DNA from: Phellopilus nigrolimitatus
Lineage: Eukaryota; Basidiomycota; Agaricomycetes; Hymenochaetales; Hymenochaetaceae
Length of the DNA stretch: 64,000 nucleotides
Direction: 5' to 3'
Assembly (NCBI GenBank): GCA_021029095.1
Contig: JAJOHG010000004.1
Location: 62,001-126,000 of the forward strand
Under the pieces are notes generated by a model. It ran no database searches. It worked only from the letters and a program-made list of their open reading frames with translations, and was not told the DNA's origin. Shown here in pieces: positions 22,536-35,579 of the stretch (the first letter of the stretch is position 1; every line of letters starts with the position of its first letter). Made by a program: the position numbers and the translations under genes.

Positions 22536-24523
22536 TTCTGCGTTCTCGTCTGTTCTGCATTCTTGACTGTTCTGCCGCCCGTTCAAGCGCGGGGGTAGGT
22601 TGGGAGCTCTGCGCGGTGGTGTAGTTTGGCGGGGACGGGGACCCACACGCGTGGCGGCCGCCACGAGCGCGAACGCACGAACCAGGAAGCATGAAGCACG
22701 AATCATGAACCGCGGGTGAATGGATTTACCGCGACCCCGCACTTCGAGGAAGGCGGGGGGCGTGGTTGGTGTATCTCCGTCATGCCGTCGAATGACGGTG
22801 ATGTCGCGCGGGGAGTCAGGTGTGTGCGGGTGCAAGTATAGATTGTGCGTGCCTGTGCCGGGGAGGGGCGCTAATGTGCTGGGAAGAGACGGACGGACGG
22901 GTGGACGGGCGAGCGAGCGTGCGTGTGTGCGGGGGAGCTGGATGCAGGCGCCTGCGTAGTGCAGAAGGCGAAGGCGCGGGGGGGCTATAGATACGCACGC
23001 GTGCGTGCATATGGGAGAAGGCGACTAGTCGCGGAGGGGAGGGAAAACGTGTTGGCGCTTCGCGCCCCTGGCTGGGCCTTCTCTCCCCCCCTCTTCTTTG
23101 ACCTTCTTCGCCTCTTCGGCCTTCGATGGGAGGAGGCGCGCTTTGTTTAGACGTGCGGGGCCTGGGCCTTTTGCTGGATGGATGCGGGATGCGGGATGCG
23201 GGATCGCGCTTTTTGGGCTGAGCGCGTTATCTATGTATGTAATGTGTATATGCGCGACGCGCGATGTGCCGACGGCAGTGGCCCTGGCAGGGAGGGCAGG
23301 CGCGTTCTGGGACTTGGTTGTAATTGTACATGGTGGGGATCGGAGAAGGCAACTCTGGGCCTTCTGCTCGTTCTAGCGCGGGGCGTGCCAGGCAGAACTC
23401 TGGGCAGAGTGCAGGCTAGTAGGGAGTAGGAGTCAGAGGAAGCGGAAGGGCGGGCGGTGACGTCGTGGCACGAGCGAAGACGGGCCGGGCGCTCGGAGAT
23501 GAACGCGCGCGCATTGCATTGCGCTCGCCTCAGTAATCACTCACTCACTGTATCAATCAGCGCTTCTAAAAATATACGCCCACGGGCTGAACGGAAGAAC
23601 GCCACACACACTCTTCTTCTCTCTCTCGGAACTTTTTTTTTTTTTGAGTTGGGTGGTGGGAAGCGGAGAGAAGATGTGTGGAAGAAAAAAATGAGTGTGT
23701 GCGTGTGCGTGTTGCGTGTTGCGTGGCCCCTGTCTGACGACGTCACCGGCGCTGACTCGGACAGAGACCGATCCGTGCTGAGCGTGTACGGCATCGGCTT
23801 TGGGCAGGGATCGCCCGCGCGACCGCGACCGCGATCTCGACCTCGACCGCAGTCCGAGGACCATGGATGCAAAAAAGGGGGCGTGCGCGGTCGACGACGA
23901 CGCACGACACGACGACGCGCGCCATGTGTTTCCGGGTGGAAAAAGGCCTTCCGCAACAGAAATAAGGCGGAAATAAAAATAAAGGCCTAGTTTTGGGGGT
24001 GTGCAGCTGCGCGTAATGGGCGAGCGAGCGAGAACTGGATTTCGTTATCTGTTTCTGGATTCTGTTATTGGAAGCGGGCGGGAGCAAAATAGAAAAAGAG
24101 AGGTGGGCCACGTTCGGCCACGAGGGGCTGGTCGCGTAGGAGCCGGCCCTAAAGAGGCGTTTAGACCCTGGGGGGGACCCTGAGACCCGAGAGGGACCCT
24201 GGAGAATAGGATGGGTTACATAAGAGGGTGGGTCTGGCCCATCTTTGGAAGCCGGCGGCGGTGCGACGCGGGCAGCGGTTGAGCTCATGCTAACGTACTC
24301 GGCCGTTCACGACGACCACCCCCGAACGCTGCACGCGATACTTATCCCCGGCAACGGCAAGCACAATGCCAATGCGTTCTCCGCGTACCCGCCCCCCGCA
24401 GGCCGCGACCCGCGGTCTTTTTTTTTCCCCCGGCACTACCCACCCCGTCGGCTAGCCGACCTCCTGCTCTTATTTACCTACGCGCGCTGCCCTTCCCTTT
24501 GTGCGCTGCCTCTCCTGTCCGTT

Positions 24524-24529
24524 TATAAA
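24524..24529 (+). promoter_or_regulatory. TATA box of the DUF6699-like gene
   Basis: The hexamer TATAAA stands out in very GC-rich sequence 181 bases before the start codon at 24705 and is followed by CT-rich sequence typical of fungal transcription starts. Confidence 0.6.
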
Positions 24530-24704
24530 GCCAGCCCTTCAGGAGCTTCCTCCCGCTTCCCATCTCTCCTCCCCCCAACACGACATATAACGATCCTCCG
24601 CACACACACTCTCGTACCCGTACCCGTACCCCGTCTGGCCGTCGCCTGTATTATTCATTCATCACACCCCTCCTCGCCAACCGCCAGCACACACACACAC
24701 CATC

Positions 24705-25832
24705 ATGCTCTCCAGCGCCCGCCGCCCCGCCCCGCCCCTCGACGCGCGCGACGCGTACTACCACGATGCCATCTCCCGCAAGCGCTCCCGCTCCCTCGGC
24801 GGCAACATGGCCGTCCCCATGGGCTCCGCCTACTCCGAGCCCCGCGCCTCCTCGTCCCACCGCCGCACCGCTTCGGGCCCCTACCACCCCGCCCCCGCCC
24901 CCGCCGTCCACCCCCAGCGCGACGCGTACGAGCGCGGCCTTTTCCGCGAGGAGCGCGGGCGCAGCAGCAGCCACGGCCACGGCTCCGGTGAGTCCCTCGC
25001 TTGCGGCGCTGCCTGTTTGGCGAACGCGCACTGACTTTTGGCGACGCAGTCGGCCGCCATCACTCCGACTTCGTCCCCGTGAACATCGCCGCATCAGCCT
25101 CCGCGCCCGAGCGCCCGCACAACCCGCGCCGCGCGACCTGGCAGGCCCCCTCCAGTGCGCCTTCCTCCCTTCCCTCCTCCGCACGCGATCGCAACTAAAG
25201 ACCCTCACACTCACACAGACTCGGCGCCCTTCGCGCCCGCCGTCAAAATTCACCGCGCGCTCGCGTGCACCGCCCGCGCCCCCGCGCTGCTCTACGACGT
25301 CGTGCACGCCCCCGCACACAACAACATCCTCGCGTCGCCCGCGCCGCCCGCCGGCTCCTCGCTCGCGCACTCCCTCACCTCCGTCTTCCGCTCGAGCAGC
25401 AGCAAGGCCGCGGCGCACCCGCTCCCCGCGCACACGCTCGCGCTGCCCGCGACGCGGCCCTTCGTGCCCGCGCTCGCGCTCGCGCTGCCGCCCGCGCTCG
25501 GGCTGCCCGCCGAGTGGGCCGTGCGCGCCGCGAGCCTCAGCGCGACGGACCCCGCGCACACGGCGCTCACGAACCTCGACGTGCTGCACGCGGTGCACGC
25601 CGCGCTGCGCACGCCCGTCGCGCGCCGCGAGTGGGACGCGCTCGGCGCGGGCAGCGCCGCGCAGAAGCGCGTCGCGGAGGCGTACAAGCGCCGCTGCGAG
25701 GCGCTCGGCGGCGCACAGCGCGAGTGGGACGCCGGCGTGCGCCGCAGCGACTTCCTCTGTGGCCGCACCGTCCTGTGGGGCGTCGAGTGCCGCAGCGACG
25801 GCCGCTGCGAGCTCGTGTTCGGCAAGCCGTGA
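24705..25832 (+). CDS. DUF6699-like basidiomycete protein, GC-rich
   Basis: Exons: 24705-24987, 25050-25154 and 25219-25832, about 333 residues. The first 130 residues are a low-complexity Ser/Pro/Arg/His-rich region. The C-terminal domain runs from VKIHRALAC through LLYDVVHAP, HTLALPATRPFVP, LDVLHAVHAALRTPV, EWDAL, AYKRRCE and GVRRSDFLCGRTVLWGVE to the end. This order of motifs (a beta region, the TNLDVLHAVHAAL helix, then RRSDFL) fits the DUF6699 domain family, which is expanded in mushrooms and has no known function. Codon use is extremely GC3-rich, unlike PRMT5 or PFK1 in the same window. The open frames on the opposite strand are shadows of that bias. Confidence 0.8.
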
Positions 25833-27816
25833 GGCGCTCTGGACTTTTATTGGACGTTTACGGACAGTTGTACCACTCCCCCCTCCTCATTTATCCTAAC
25901 TTCAAACCACCTACGGACTGGGACACTCGCGTTTTCTTCTCTATATGTGGCATACGAATCACCCCCTCCCACCTTTTCTGCTCCTCCCCCTCGTGTTTTC
26001 TTGGATTTCTTGACTGGTTTTGCTCGCTTTTCTCCTTCTTTTTCGCTGTAAGATATCGCTATTGCTATATTTCTCCTCGAGGCGCCGCTCTGCGCCGCCC
26101 CTATGCCGTCTCCCTCCTGCCTCTATGAGTCCTCTTTCGCGGTTCCTTGCTTAACGGGTTTTGTCTTGTCTTGTCTTTCGTTCGCGGGCTGTTCGTGCCC
26201 GCTTTTTTTTCTTTCTCTATGTACCTCGTTTCTTTCCTTTCCTTTCCCCTCCTCTCCTTTCTCGTGGAGAAAGAGGGGGCCAAAAAATTATCATACATAG
26301 CTCTTCGCACGTTAACTTTTCTTTTCTTCTTCCTTTCTTTTGTTCGTTGCCTTTGCTTATCTTTGCTTTTTTGCTCATTTTTGTGTTGTGGACTACTAAA
26401 GGACTAAAGACCCAAAAAAATCATTCGGAATGTATAGATGACTATATGCACGTTTATGGCAGAACACGAGACACGTATGCTTATGCTCATGCTCATGCTC
26501 ATGCTTGTGCTTGCGCTTGCGCTTGTGGTAAGAGGTGCGGCTTGGCTCGGTGGAGCACGTAGCTAAGAAAGGGACCGGCGCAGGTGCGGACGCGGGCGCC
26601 CAGGGCACACACGTACGTACGTAGTAGCGCCGGAGCACCGAAGAGCTGCTGCAGAAAGAGGGCGCGGACGCGATCAGATCAGGACACGCGGGCACGCGGC
26701 GGGCGCAGATGATCACAAAAGTGGCACCACATACATATGCAGCGGCTGCACAGACGTGGATAACAATGTATGTATGTATGTGTAGATGTGTAGATGTACA
26801 TATCATATGCCCAGACGCAACGCGCCGGATGGGCATCACAGGATTGCATAGCTACGTGGTTGCATAATTGCGCGGGTTGCGCAACCGAGGGTAATAGAAG
26901 CCCCCTGCGGCGGATTGGCAAGGTACGTGTATAATAGAAGAACTTGGTAACTTGGATTGGAAGAGGGCAAGAAGGCCTCCGGGTGTCGTGTTTCGTGTTT
27001 CTGCTGCAGCTGCAGCTGCTGCGGTTGGGGGCAGCGGTGAGTCACGCATGGCGTGGCGGCGTGCGTGGCGCTGATTAATGTTGATGGTGGACGGGGAGTG
27101 CGAGTAAGTCAGTGACTAGTGGCCCTCTCTTCTTCGTTGATACGTGATTGTGGTGTGTGATTGGGATGTGTGATTGTGATTGTGGTCGTGGTCGTGCGCG
27201 GCGAGGATCGGAAACGGAGAAGCGCGCGGCGCACGTGCGGAGTGTGGGAGGAGAGGCGGGATGGGATAATGGGATAGAGGGATGACGGGATGAAGGGGCG
27301 AAGGCTGGGATCGGGTGATGGGAACGGTGGCGTGGTTGGAGCTTGGATGGCAGATGCGGGCGCAACAATGCATGCGACAGATATGGAGGAACGAAGATGT
27401 GGAACAAAGCACAGGGAAAGCAGAGAAAGCAGAGCTGGAAACAAAGTTGCGAGGAAAGGTCGATCGATCGATTGACGGACGAAGGAAATATGGGTTGATA
27501 GAATGCGGATGCGGGACGGGGATATATGCACGATGATAGGTGAGCGAATAACGAGACAGCGGGCACAGCAAAAATGAAAACGGGGACGGAGACGAAAGCA
27601 GGACGACAATGAAGATGCAATGACGACGAGAGCGGGCGCAAGATGCGCGTAAATAGGGCAAGGGAAAGCAGGGCGAGGCGATGTCGGAGAGAGAACGAGG
27701 AAGCATAGTGTCGCAGCTGGTGGGCTGTGAGGTATCAGGATGCAGTGGAGATGCATAGAGCGGTCCGGGTATCCAACGGTCCGGGTATACGGAGACGGGA
27801 GGCGGGGGACGGGCGT
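25833..27816. other. intergenic with tandem repeats
   Basis: The first 500 bases after the stop are CT-rich 3' flank. The rest holds hexamer repeats, ATGT repeats near 26765 and TGATTGTG-type repeats near 27150-27190. I see no coding exon. Confidence 0.5.
26479..26527. repeat. GCTCAT / GCTTGC hexamer tandem array
   Basis: About eight degenerate hexamer copies: GCTTAT, three GCTCAT-type, GCTTGT, then GCTTGC-type units, a diverging short tandem repeat. Confidence 0.8.
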
Positions 27817-30717
27817 CTACAGGCTCACGATCTCGATGTCCATGTCCTAATGCGTGGCACGCGCGAGTTAGTACAACCACATCAGGAGCGAAAGATAAGC
27901 CTGGCTTGCGTACAAATCGGTGTTCGCTGCCCAGCTGGTGCCGAGGAGAGGAGCAAAAGCGCGCGCGCATCAGAACGCGTTGCGCCTTTGAAAGAGAAAG
28001 AAGGTGTGTTGACAAGAACGCTTACCACGGCCTCCTGCACCGGTCCGCCCCTCGCATTCTGCACCACGGTGCTCATCATGGTCATGTACTCCTGCAGGTC
28101 CTGCGCGACGTTCGAGCCCGTGCGCTGGGGCCGCGAGCGCGACTTCGACCGTGCGGGCGCGCGCGCAGCCGCCTTCTTCGCGGCGCCCGTCGCGGCGGAC
28201 TTCAGCAGCAGCTTGTAGTAGTCCTCGCGGATCTCGTCGGAGATGTTGAGCAGGAAGAACCTGGGCCCGGGCGCGGTGTGAGGACGCGAGGCGGCACGGG
28301 CAGCAGGGAAGGATACGTACTTGATGCTCGCCATGAGCGTTCTGTACGTCGGGTGCGGATTTTTCTCTGTTTTACGCACGGGGTTAGCCGGGCGCACGCG
28401 ACGTGCTGCAGCAAGGCTCCTTACCCAGGATCTCGACCAAGGCCTGTTTTCGAATGTCTTAATTTGGCCGCCGTAACACAGAGAAGCGAAGGAGAATGAG
28501 CTAACCTTAGTCATGGACCTTCCTTCGACGTCCTCGAACGTCAATTGTCCATCCTTGGACGCCGCAATGGAGATCTGGCAGGTAAAGGAGGGCAATGCAG
28601 TCAGCGAAAGACTGCATATTGCAGAAAAGGGATGGACGCACCACTTGTCCCCACCGCGGACTCCCTGGGCGCGATGGCCCACAGCTGCACTTCCTCGGGT
28701 GCGCCAGTGCCTTCTTCCGCTTTGGTTGTGGTCGAGCGGGTGCCTGAGGGGAAGGTCCTTGGGCAGGGGGGTCAACCTGAGGCTCGGGGTCTCGGGGCGA
28801 ATTTCGGAGGAAGAGCATCTCCAGAGTCGGTTCTGCGTCTGGGGACGCGGTCCGTTCCAGGCCGAACACGGACGTGACGGACAACGTAGGAGAGATCGGT
28901 GCGGGTTCTTCCGTGACGGAGTCGAGACGTGTCGTGGGCGTAGAGCGCCGCACGCCAGCGCGCGCCACCGGCGCGATAAGCGGAGTGAAAGACGCGTTAG
29001 ATGCAGTCGACTTGCGGGAGGGCGGGGCAGTCGCAGGCTTTTTGTCATGCTTGCCGCCATTCGAGGCGGCAGACGACCGCTTGAATCGAATCGGCGGCCA
29101 CGCGAAGCGGAAACGCAAGGGGCACAGACAGCTCGACGTGGCATCGCAGCTGGCGTCGTGGGTGATGGGGAGAGGATCGGACATATGACGGCCTGGCCGA
29201 CCATCCGCGCGACTCTCAAACGCCAACACATCCTTCGCGTCGGAAAGCACCTGCGAGAGCGACCTCGGTCGTGCTGGGACATACCCGGGCTGTTCATGGT
29301 CTCCCATATCATTTGCCGTCTCGCTGAGGGACCCGCCGCACTTGCTGCAATACGGCTTGGTGGGGGCCACGGCTGGCACGCTAGTTGGAGGCACGGCCGA
29401 ACTCGAACTTGCGACCGACTCTAGGATGGGCGAGAGCTCGCAGTCGATGTACTTCGTGTTCTTGCGCGACGTGATAGACAGTCGGCGCTTCTGCGGGTTG
29501 TTCGGATTGTCTGAGGTGCGCGCAGGGACGTCGTTGAGCTTCAGTTCCTCTTTCTCTACTTCGCGCGGAGTCGTCCGCTTGCAAACGTGGATGGAACCTT
29601 GCGGGATGGAGAAAACTACCGCGCGCGGACTAGACGTAGCACCGGATATGCTTGAGCCTGGCTGTGTAGAGCTTCCTGAGCGTCCATGGGCTGTAATTAG
29701 AGCAGCTCGCGAAGGTGGAGAATGCTTTCACGTACTTGAGCTTCCTTCCAAGTCTTTCTTGTAACACCTGTAGTGCATTAAGTCTGCGGTAGGAGAGTAA
29801 GACGGTATGTATATGACATCCGAGAAGACAGAAGGTCTCACCCAACGCAGTGCCAGAATGACACATGTCGAAAACCGCCTAATCAGCTCTGATGAGCATA
29901 TGCGCGACAAATAATTCACAACCAAGAGTTTATCTATACTTACGACGAGTTGCGCATTCACCGGCAGCCTCTTAACGAGTATCTCGTTCATGTCCTGCAG
30001 ATGCAGCATTAATTTGTTTTCAAGTTTTGAGAACATATTCTTTCGGCGCCTACATTGTCAATGATCCAGGTATCCGGGTTCGAAGTTGCATCACATGGGA
30101 TTATTGCTGGATAATTTGATTTGAGAGATGCACACAGAAAATAATATCACGACTAGTAGCTAACCTTCGTCGAAGCCATCGTCCTCCGTCGGATCATCAA
30201 ACTTGCATTCTGTCTGGCTGCCATGCCCAGAGTCTATAGATAGTGAAGTTATAAGCAAGAACAGGTTCCCGGAGAAAACAGTATACAGACAGTGGAAGAA
30301 AAGTTGTTCGCCTTCTCTCGTTCCTGCTACCAAGTTCCTCATCGCTTCCTCCTAGTTACCGGATTATCAATAAGGCCGGGATTTTTCAGAGGTACTTCAT
30401 CGCACGTACAATATTAGCTTTGGTCGGTGCCTTGTGATCTCCGTCGTCCATGAGTACAGTAATGTTCTCCGCAGAGTAATGGTAGGTGTCTGTAGATCGA
30501 AAGATTGAATGTCGCGCCCGACTCCACGAAAGAAATACGCACTTATGAGCAACGCCTTCATTAACCGAACATCCTCGTGCGTGCCATGCAGAGTATCGTG
30601 GCACTCGTTGTTGTGATAGAGGATACCAATGAGGAGGGCAACCTTCCTGTGCTCGCATCTTGGGCCCAAGGTTGGGCCTGTGACACGAAGATAGGACAAT
30701 GCACGTTTCACACCCAT
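27817..30717 (-). CDS. metacaspase-like (caspase-fold C14) protein 2 with long linker
   Basis: Reading leftward: VALLIGILYH, HEDVRLMKALLI, DTYHYSAENITVLMDD, NLVAGTREGEQLFFHYSGHG (catalytic His, intron inside HY), AIIPCDATSN, TWIIDN, MNEILVKRLPVNAQLV and AVFDMCHSG (catalytic Cys). Then comes a linker of about 400 residues rich in Ser/Pro/Arg, including a Cys pair in YCSKCGG. The small-subunit region EVQLWAIAPRESAVG, ISIAASKDGQLTFEDVEG, ALVEILG, NPHPTYRTLM and a basic tail ending MDIEIVSL follow. It is a paralogue of gene 1 with the same exon breaks around the catalytic histidine. A frame change in the linker, probably in the C6 run near 28770, is needed. The last intron (27847-28025, 179 bases) and the first exon are uncertain. 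Confidence 0.72.
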
Positions 30718-32461
30718 GGCTTGTCACTTCGCGGACGGCGGTCAACAGGTGTTTGCTTTTTTAAGCTGAAAACCATTCACCTTCAAATAGGACTCTCCTG
30801 CACAGATCGTGCCGACTCCAAATAACCCTGATGAGCTCTCCGGCTTTGATATAATAGAGCTGTACGCGCGCGGTGCTATATGGCAAGTGATCGGCGCACT
30901 TTGATACAGATAGCAACTTTGTTTCAGCTATGGCCGGTGACAATGATCTTGATCGTCACGATGCTAGGACGGGCGATGGACGCGATGAACAGTGACGCGT
31001 CGCCAGCCAAGAAAACGCAATACAGCTCGTCTGCGACGTTCTTGCTGCCGTTGGTCCTCTGGAAGCAGCAATGGAGGTGGTAAGGAAGAAAGAGGGGAAA
31101 GACCCGTCTCCGGACTATCCATGGTTATATGTATCGATCCATATACCGCGCCTCATGCACCGCCCTGGCCGCACAGACATGGCACTGGCGAATGGCGCAT
31201 CCAGGGACGCCTGCTAGCCGAGCGTTCCAATATAGATTCACTACAAAAGGAAAATACCGACGAGTCACGTGGAAAATCGCATTTTTGGAGTCTCGAAAGA
31301 TCCAGTTTGTCGAGTGAGGGGCTATACGATAGATTTTACTGCATCTTCCTGCATAATATTTAAGGCTACCTTCGGTTTTCAAAAAGTTGAGGAGCATCAT
31401 CATTTTTCGTGCATTCTTCACGGTCGATCGTGACGAGTGATCTGCTGCTCATTTCCTTATGTCTTCCGCAGTAGCTGCTGATCATCAATAAGGTTTTAGC
31501 TTTGAGTGTTTTGACTGATGATTGTCCCTACCACTAAAGGAGAAGATTTTTGAACGCTGCACCAGCGTTTCCCGGTTGACCAAGTGACGTGTGTGAAATG
31601 TGGAAATGCTTCACGGAAGATCATATGCCTCTATATGAGATCATATCCTCCAAGGCCGCGAGTCAGTTGACAGGTAAGAAGCTCTAGCCCAAATACACCC
31701 TTTGCGCGTCTATCAGGTAGGAACTCCAGAAGAATTCTTATTATACATGACTTCTACTGACGAGTCGGCCGTCTCCTGCGAGTATCCCCGAGACGCAGCG
31801 CATAAACTAATTGGACGGCGTACCTGTAGCATTTAGCATTAGTACTGAGCAGAGCTTCTCCTCGGTTCTCGATACGAGTCGAGTCGACTGTGGACACGCT
31901 CAAGTGTGGCGGATAATTTTTTTTTGCCTCCGACTCATGCATTACTACCGGAAAGCACGCAGTCTGCCCCCGATACGACACAGATACCATAGTCAGTCTG
32001 GGTATCGTGGCTTCTCTCATTCTCGAAACACTATTATAATTTCAGTGAAGAGTACCTCGCAGAGTAGCCATTCGGATCGTATTTTGGTTGTATTTTTTCT
32101 TAATGCTTTCCCCTTTCGATATTAGCATTACATAATACATAGAGTCTAAATTATAGTCTCGCTCGTAGAGAAAGCTTTGTGAGATTGCGCGCTTTTACAA
32201 GCCTGCAGCTCCATATAAATCATCTCGTCTACAAGTATTATTTTAGAGTTGTAGATTTGCTGCTTTACAAAATTATTCATTCTGCATTTGATGAGTCGGA
32301 GCCGAGCTTTCAATGAAGATGACGCGACGCGTCTTTATCTTGTGAAGCACCAAGTCACATGAGACAAACTAGCTTTCACGTGACTACGGATCGGCCTTTC
32401 TTCTTTGCACCTACCTCACTGTAAACTTCAAAGTCTGTTTATATGCTTCACTTTGACTAGA
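30718..32461. other. intergenic between metacaspase 2 and PRMT5
   Basis: These divergent genes are separated by about 1.7 kb. I see no domain-bearing frame. A further 5' exon of metacaspase 2 could lie near 30.75-31.0 kb on the minus strand, but I cannot fix it. Confidence 0.4.
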
Positions 32462-35400
32462 ATGGACGCGACATGGGCTAATTGCAGCCCTGTTACTCGC
32501 CTGATTACCCAGGATGAAATCTCAAAAGCATCACAGGATGACCTAACTAACTTTCCTTCACCTATTTTCAAGCTCAAGGCCGACGGCCGTAGACATTTCG
32601 ATGGAGTCGCGCTCCCGATCACTAACGAGAAATGGAAAGAGCGCTGGAGGTCAATGTGTGTTACGCAGGCAAACATTGACCCTGAAGGTCTGGAGGCGGA
32701 TGACGACGAGAAGGTGCGCAAAGAAAGGGAGCTCGAAGAACGAGCGGAAAGGTGGAGGGCTGCACCGAGTTTCTTGAGGGATGAATGCAATCTTATTGGC
32801 CTCGGTGAGCGCATTTCTTTTTAATCGCTACAAATGTTTGCACTAACTCCGTTCAAGACGAAGCGGAAAATGTAATCGGTATCGCATCGGACTGGCTCGA
32901 GCTGGACTCACCCGACGACTGGCTCCGGCACGACTGTGAGACCGCGCTCAAGCAGGAGCTCGCGTACGCCTCCTACCTCGGACTGTCCACCATTATTGTC
33001 CCTCCTCCTCTCGATCGCACTCACGCTGCCGCATACGGACGGGCCCTTCGCGCGTGCCTCGAGGGCGCGCTTTACATGCAAATTACCGTGCGCCTCCCAT
33101 TGTACGAACCCTCCGTCCTCGAAGCCGCACGCAAGGCTCCTCTTATCATGGCCCCACCGTCCCCGATACTCCAGCCACCCTCTCCAGGTGCAGGCCTGGG
33201 AGCAGGTTCAGTATTTGCGAGCCCGGTGAGGGGCGGGACGCTCAGACCCCCGACGGGTGAACTGAACGGGACGTGGGAGGCCTGGGATACAATTCGTGGG
33301 ATATGTGGATACAATCCACGATTGACTCTAGGTACGCACTTCATCGTCCTGTGTAGATATTCCCACTAAATCGGAATGCCCGCCAGCGTTGGACCTAACA
33401 CTTCCTCTCCCATCCGAGCAAGGAATCCTGTCGCGGTGGTCTGCAGAACCTGTCACCCACATACTTCTTCCTGCATCAACGTTCATCCCCAACGCAAAGG
33501 GATATCCCGTACTTCCGAAGGGCACACAGGCCTTTTTACAGACCATGATGCAGGTAAATGCACGACTTGTGAGACCTAGAATAGCTTATCGACTATATTT
33601 AGAGCCATCCAACGCTCGTCCTTTCGGGGACGGGTGCGCACCTTCACTCGCGCGGCACGGAGGACAAGTATGTTGACTATCTACGCTACCTTGAAAAGAG
33701 TGCGCCGTACGCGCGTCGTGCACAGGAGGCGAACACTCTTGAAAACTACGCGCAAGGATATCAGGACTTTTTGCAGATGCCGCTTCAGGTGAGTTTCTAC
33801 AAACCCGAGATATGTGAGAAATAAGGAGACGCGGACTAATTGCACTAGCTGGGTAGCCGCTGCAAGATCATCTCGCGAGTATGGTATACGAGAACTTTGA
33901 ACGCGATCCCGTGAAATACCAAAAATATGAAGAGGTATGAAACCTGGGTTTCTTTTTGTTTTCCTTTTTGAATGTGCTCTTATCGATCTTTAGGCTATTC
34001 TGAAAGCTCTTTCAGACCTTTCTGCGGAAGAGCGATTGTCAGTAAATTTATACCTAAAGGGAGGGCACATATTCAATGGGGTTGATCTCTTTATGAAGAG
34101 TTTTGACAGTAGCAGGGGCAGGCCGCGGTCCCCTCGTCGCCCGTTCCTTAAAAGCCGTCGAGCGGTCTTCGCGGAATGTTGCCATCTACGCTATTGAAAA
34201 AAATCCCAATGCATACGTGACGTGCGTATCTGGAAGCTTTTTGTTTCGAAGGCATTCTTATTTGAACGATATTAATTTACCATCGCAGGCTACAACAACG
34301 CCAACAGATGGAATGGAACGATAAGGTCACCGTACTCTTCGGCGACATGCGCCATTTGGAGGTACCCGAAAAGGCCGATATACTCGTCAGCGAACTTCTT
34401 GGCTCGTTCGGCGATAACGAGCTCAGCCCGGAATGCTTGGACGGGGCGATGCGGTTTTTGAAAGGCACGTCATCTACCTTTTTCAATTTGTCCAAATTCA
34501 ACGTGTTCTCATCATTGAAGTATGGGTTTGTTATCAGACGACGGCATCTCCATCCCGTCCACTTACGCAGCGTACCTCGCACCAATCCAGTCATCAAAAA
34601 TCCATCATGAGGCTGGAGGAAGCAAGGACGCAAAAGAGAAGGATAGGGAAAAAGGTCTCGAAACGCCGTATGTCGTCATGCTGCAAGCGATCAACTTCCT
34701 CAGCAGCGACGCCCCTGGTGCTATACATGGCAGACGCTGCGGTGGGCGCATCCAGCAGTGTTGGGAGTTCGAGCACCCGCGGAAGGACGCAGTGCTCGAT
34801 GCTAGAGGTAAATTTGTTTTCTTTCGGACTTGAGCGTCTTTCTAATTCTGTTCTCTGTGATTCTCAGGTCTGCCGATCACGAATAGCCATAACACCCGCT
34901 CCACAACACTGACATTCGCAATCCCGTACGCGGGAGTCCTGCACGGATTCGCCGGGTACTTCGAGGCGGTGCTGTATGGCACAATCGGGCTGAGCATTCA
35001 CCCTGACCGCAAAGACGCGATTTCGAAGGACATGCTCAGCTGGTTTCCATGCTTCTTCCCTATCAAGGTATGTCCATATTTTATTCTTTTTCATTTAATG
35101 CCAGACCGGGCACTCGCACTTTCCTTTCCTGTTTGACTATTGACATATTTTACCGACAGGAACCATTGTACCTTCCTAGCAACGCCGAGCTGCGGGTCTC
35201 GCTTTGGAGGCTCACCGATGCCACCAAAGTCTGGTATGAATGGCATGCCGAGGCATTCCTTCCTCTGTCGATACCTAGCAACCCCTTTTTCTCGTCATTC
35301 CCGCCCTCCCAGCCGCATTTATCCGGGTCCGCGGCTCCGCCATCGCCGCGAGTGAACGGTGCTGGCTCACTTGTCGCGACGTCGTCGACGCTTCCTGCGT

Positions 35401-35579
35401 CGCCGCTCCCGGCACGCAGTCCACTTATCGACGCGATTGACCTGAGCTTCGGTACTGAGAGGTCGGGGACGCCGGAACTGGTGCTTCAGCGCGACGACCA
35501 GGACCATACGAGTGTCGTGAAGATCGGGCAGACGAGTTTGCACAATCCGGGAGGCCGAAGCAGCTGGTATGGGCTTTGA
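32462..35579 (+). CDS. PRMT5: type II protein arginine N-methyltransferase 5
   Basis: Eleven exons splice in phase with no frame break: 32462-32804, 32858-33331, 33387-33553, 33603-33788, 33857-33934, 33994-34037, 34099-34221, 34289-34464, 34538-34807, 34868-35067 and 35160-35579. It makes symmetric dimethylarginine on histones and spliceosomal Sm proteins. The N-terminal TIM-barrel part has [20 protein letters not shown] and VTHILLPAS. The catalytic core has [12 protein letters not shown] (SAM binding), [34 protein letters not shown] (double-E loop), then the beta barrel [21 protein letters not shown] proline-rich insert and the end GGRSSWYGL follow. The first about 30 residues are unusual, so an upstream exon may be missing. 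The intron at 34465-34537 is GC..AG. Confidence 0.95.
34465..34537 (+). other. GC-AG intron in PRMT5
   Basis: The donor reads AAAG|GCACGT and the acceptor TTATCAG. The joined frame gives [11 protein letters not shown], the expected family sequence, and no GT donor fits. Confidence 0.75.

Larger units (their letters stand above)
19558..24704. other. long gene-poor stretch becoming strongly GC-rich rightward
   Basis: I find no gene with a recognisable domain over about 5 kb. Around 20.1-20.6 kb the minus strand has spliceable short open pieces that might be a small gene, but the frames are ambiguous. From about 20.8 kb the base composition climbs, with tandem CTGGTG and GCAGGCAG runs, a C20 tract and many CpGs. 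CT-rich sequence and a TATA box close the stretch in front of the DUF6699-like gene. Confidence 0.45.

Noticed and set aside
24651..25598. Long minus-strand open frame opposite the DUF6699-like gene
   Set aside because: It is Arg/Gly/Ala-rich with no domain and is explained by extreme GC3 of the plus-strand gene removing stops from the opposite strand.
27882..29312. Arg/Pro/Ser-rich 476-residue minus frame
   Set aside because: Only its left part (28026-28550) coincides with real metacaspase exons; the rest is out of frame with the EVQLWAIAP and YCSKCGG segments.
28513..29424. Plus-strand open frame opposite metacaspase-like gene 2
   Set aside because: No domain; the minus strand carries the linker and small-subunit motifs of the caspase-fold protein.
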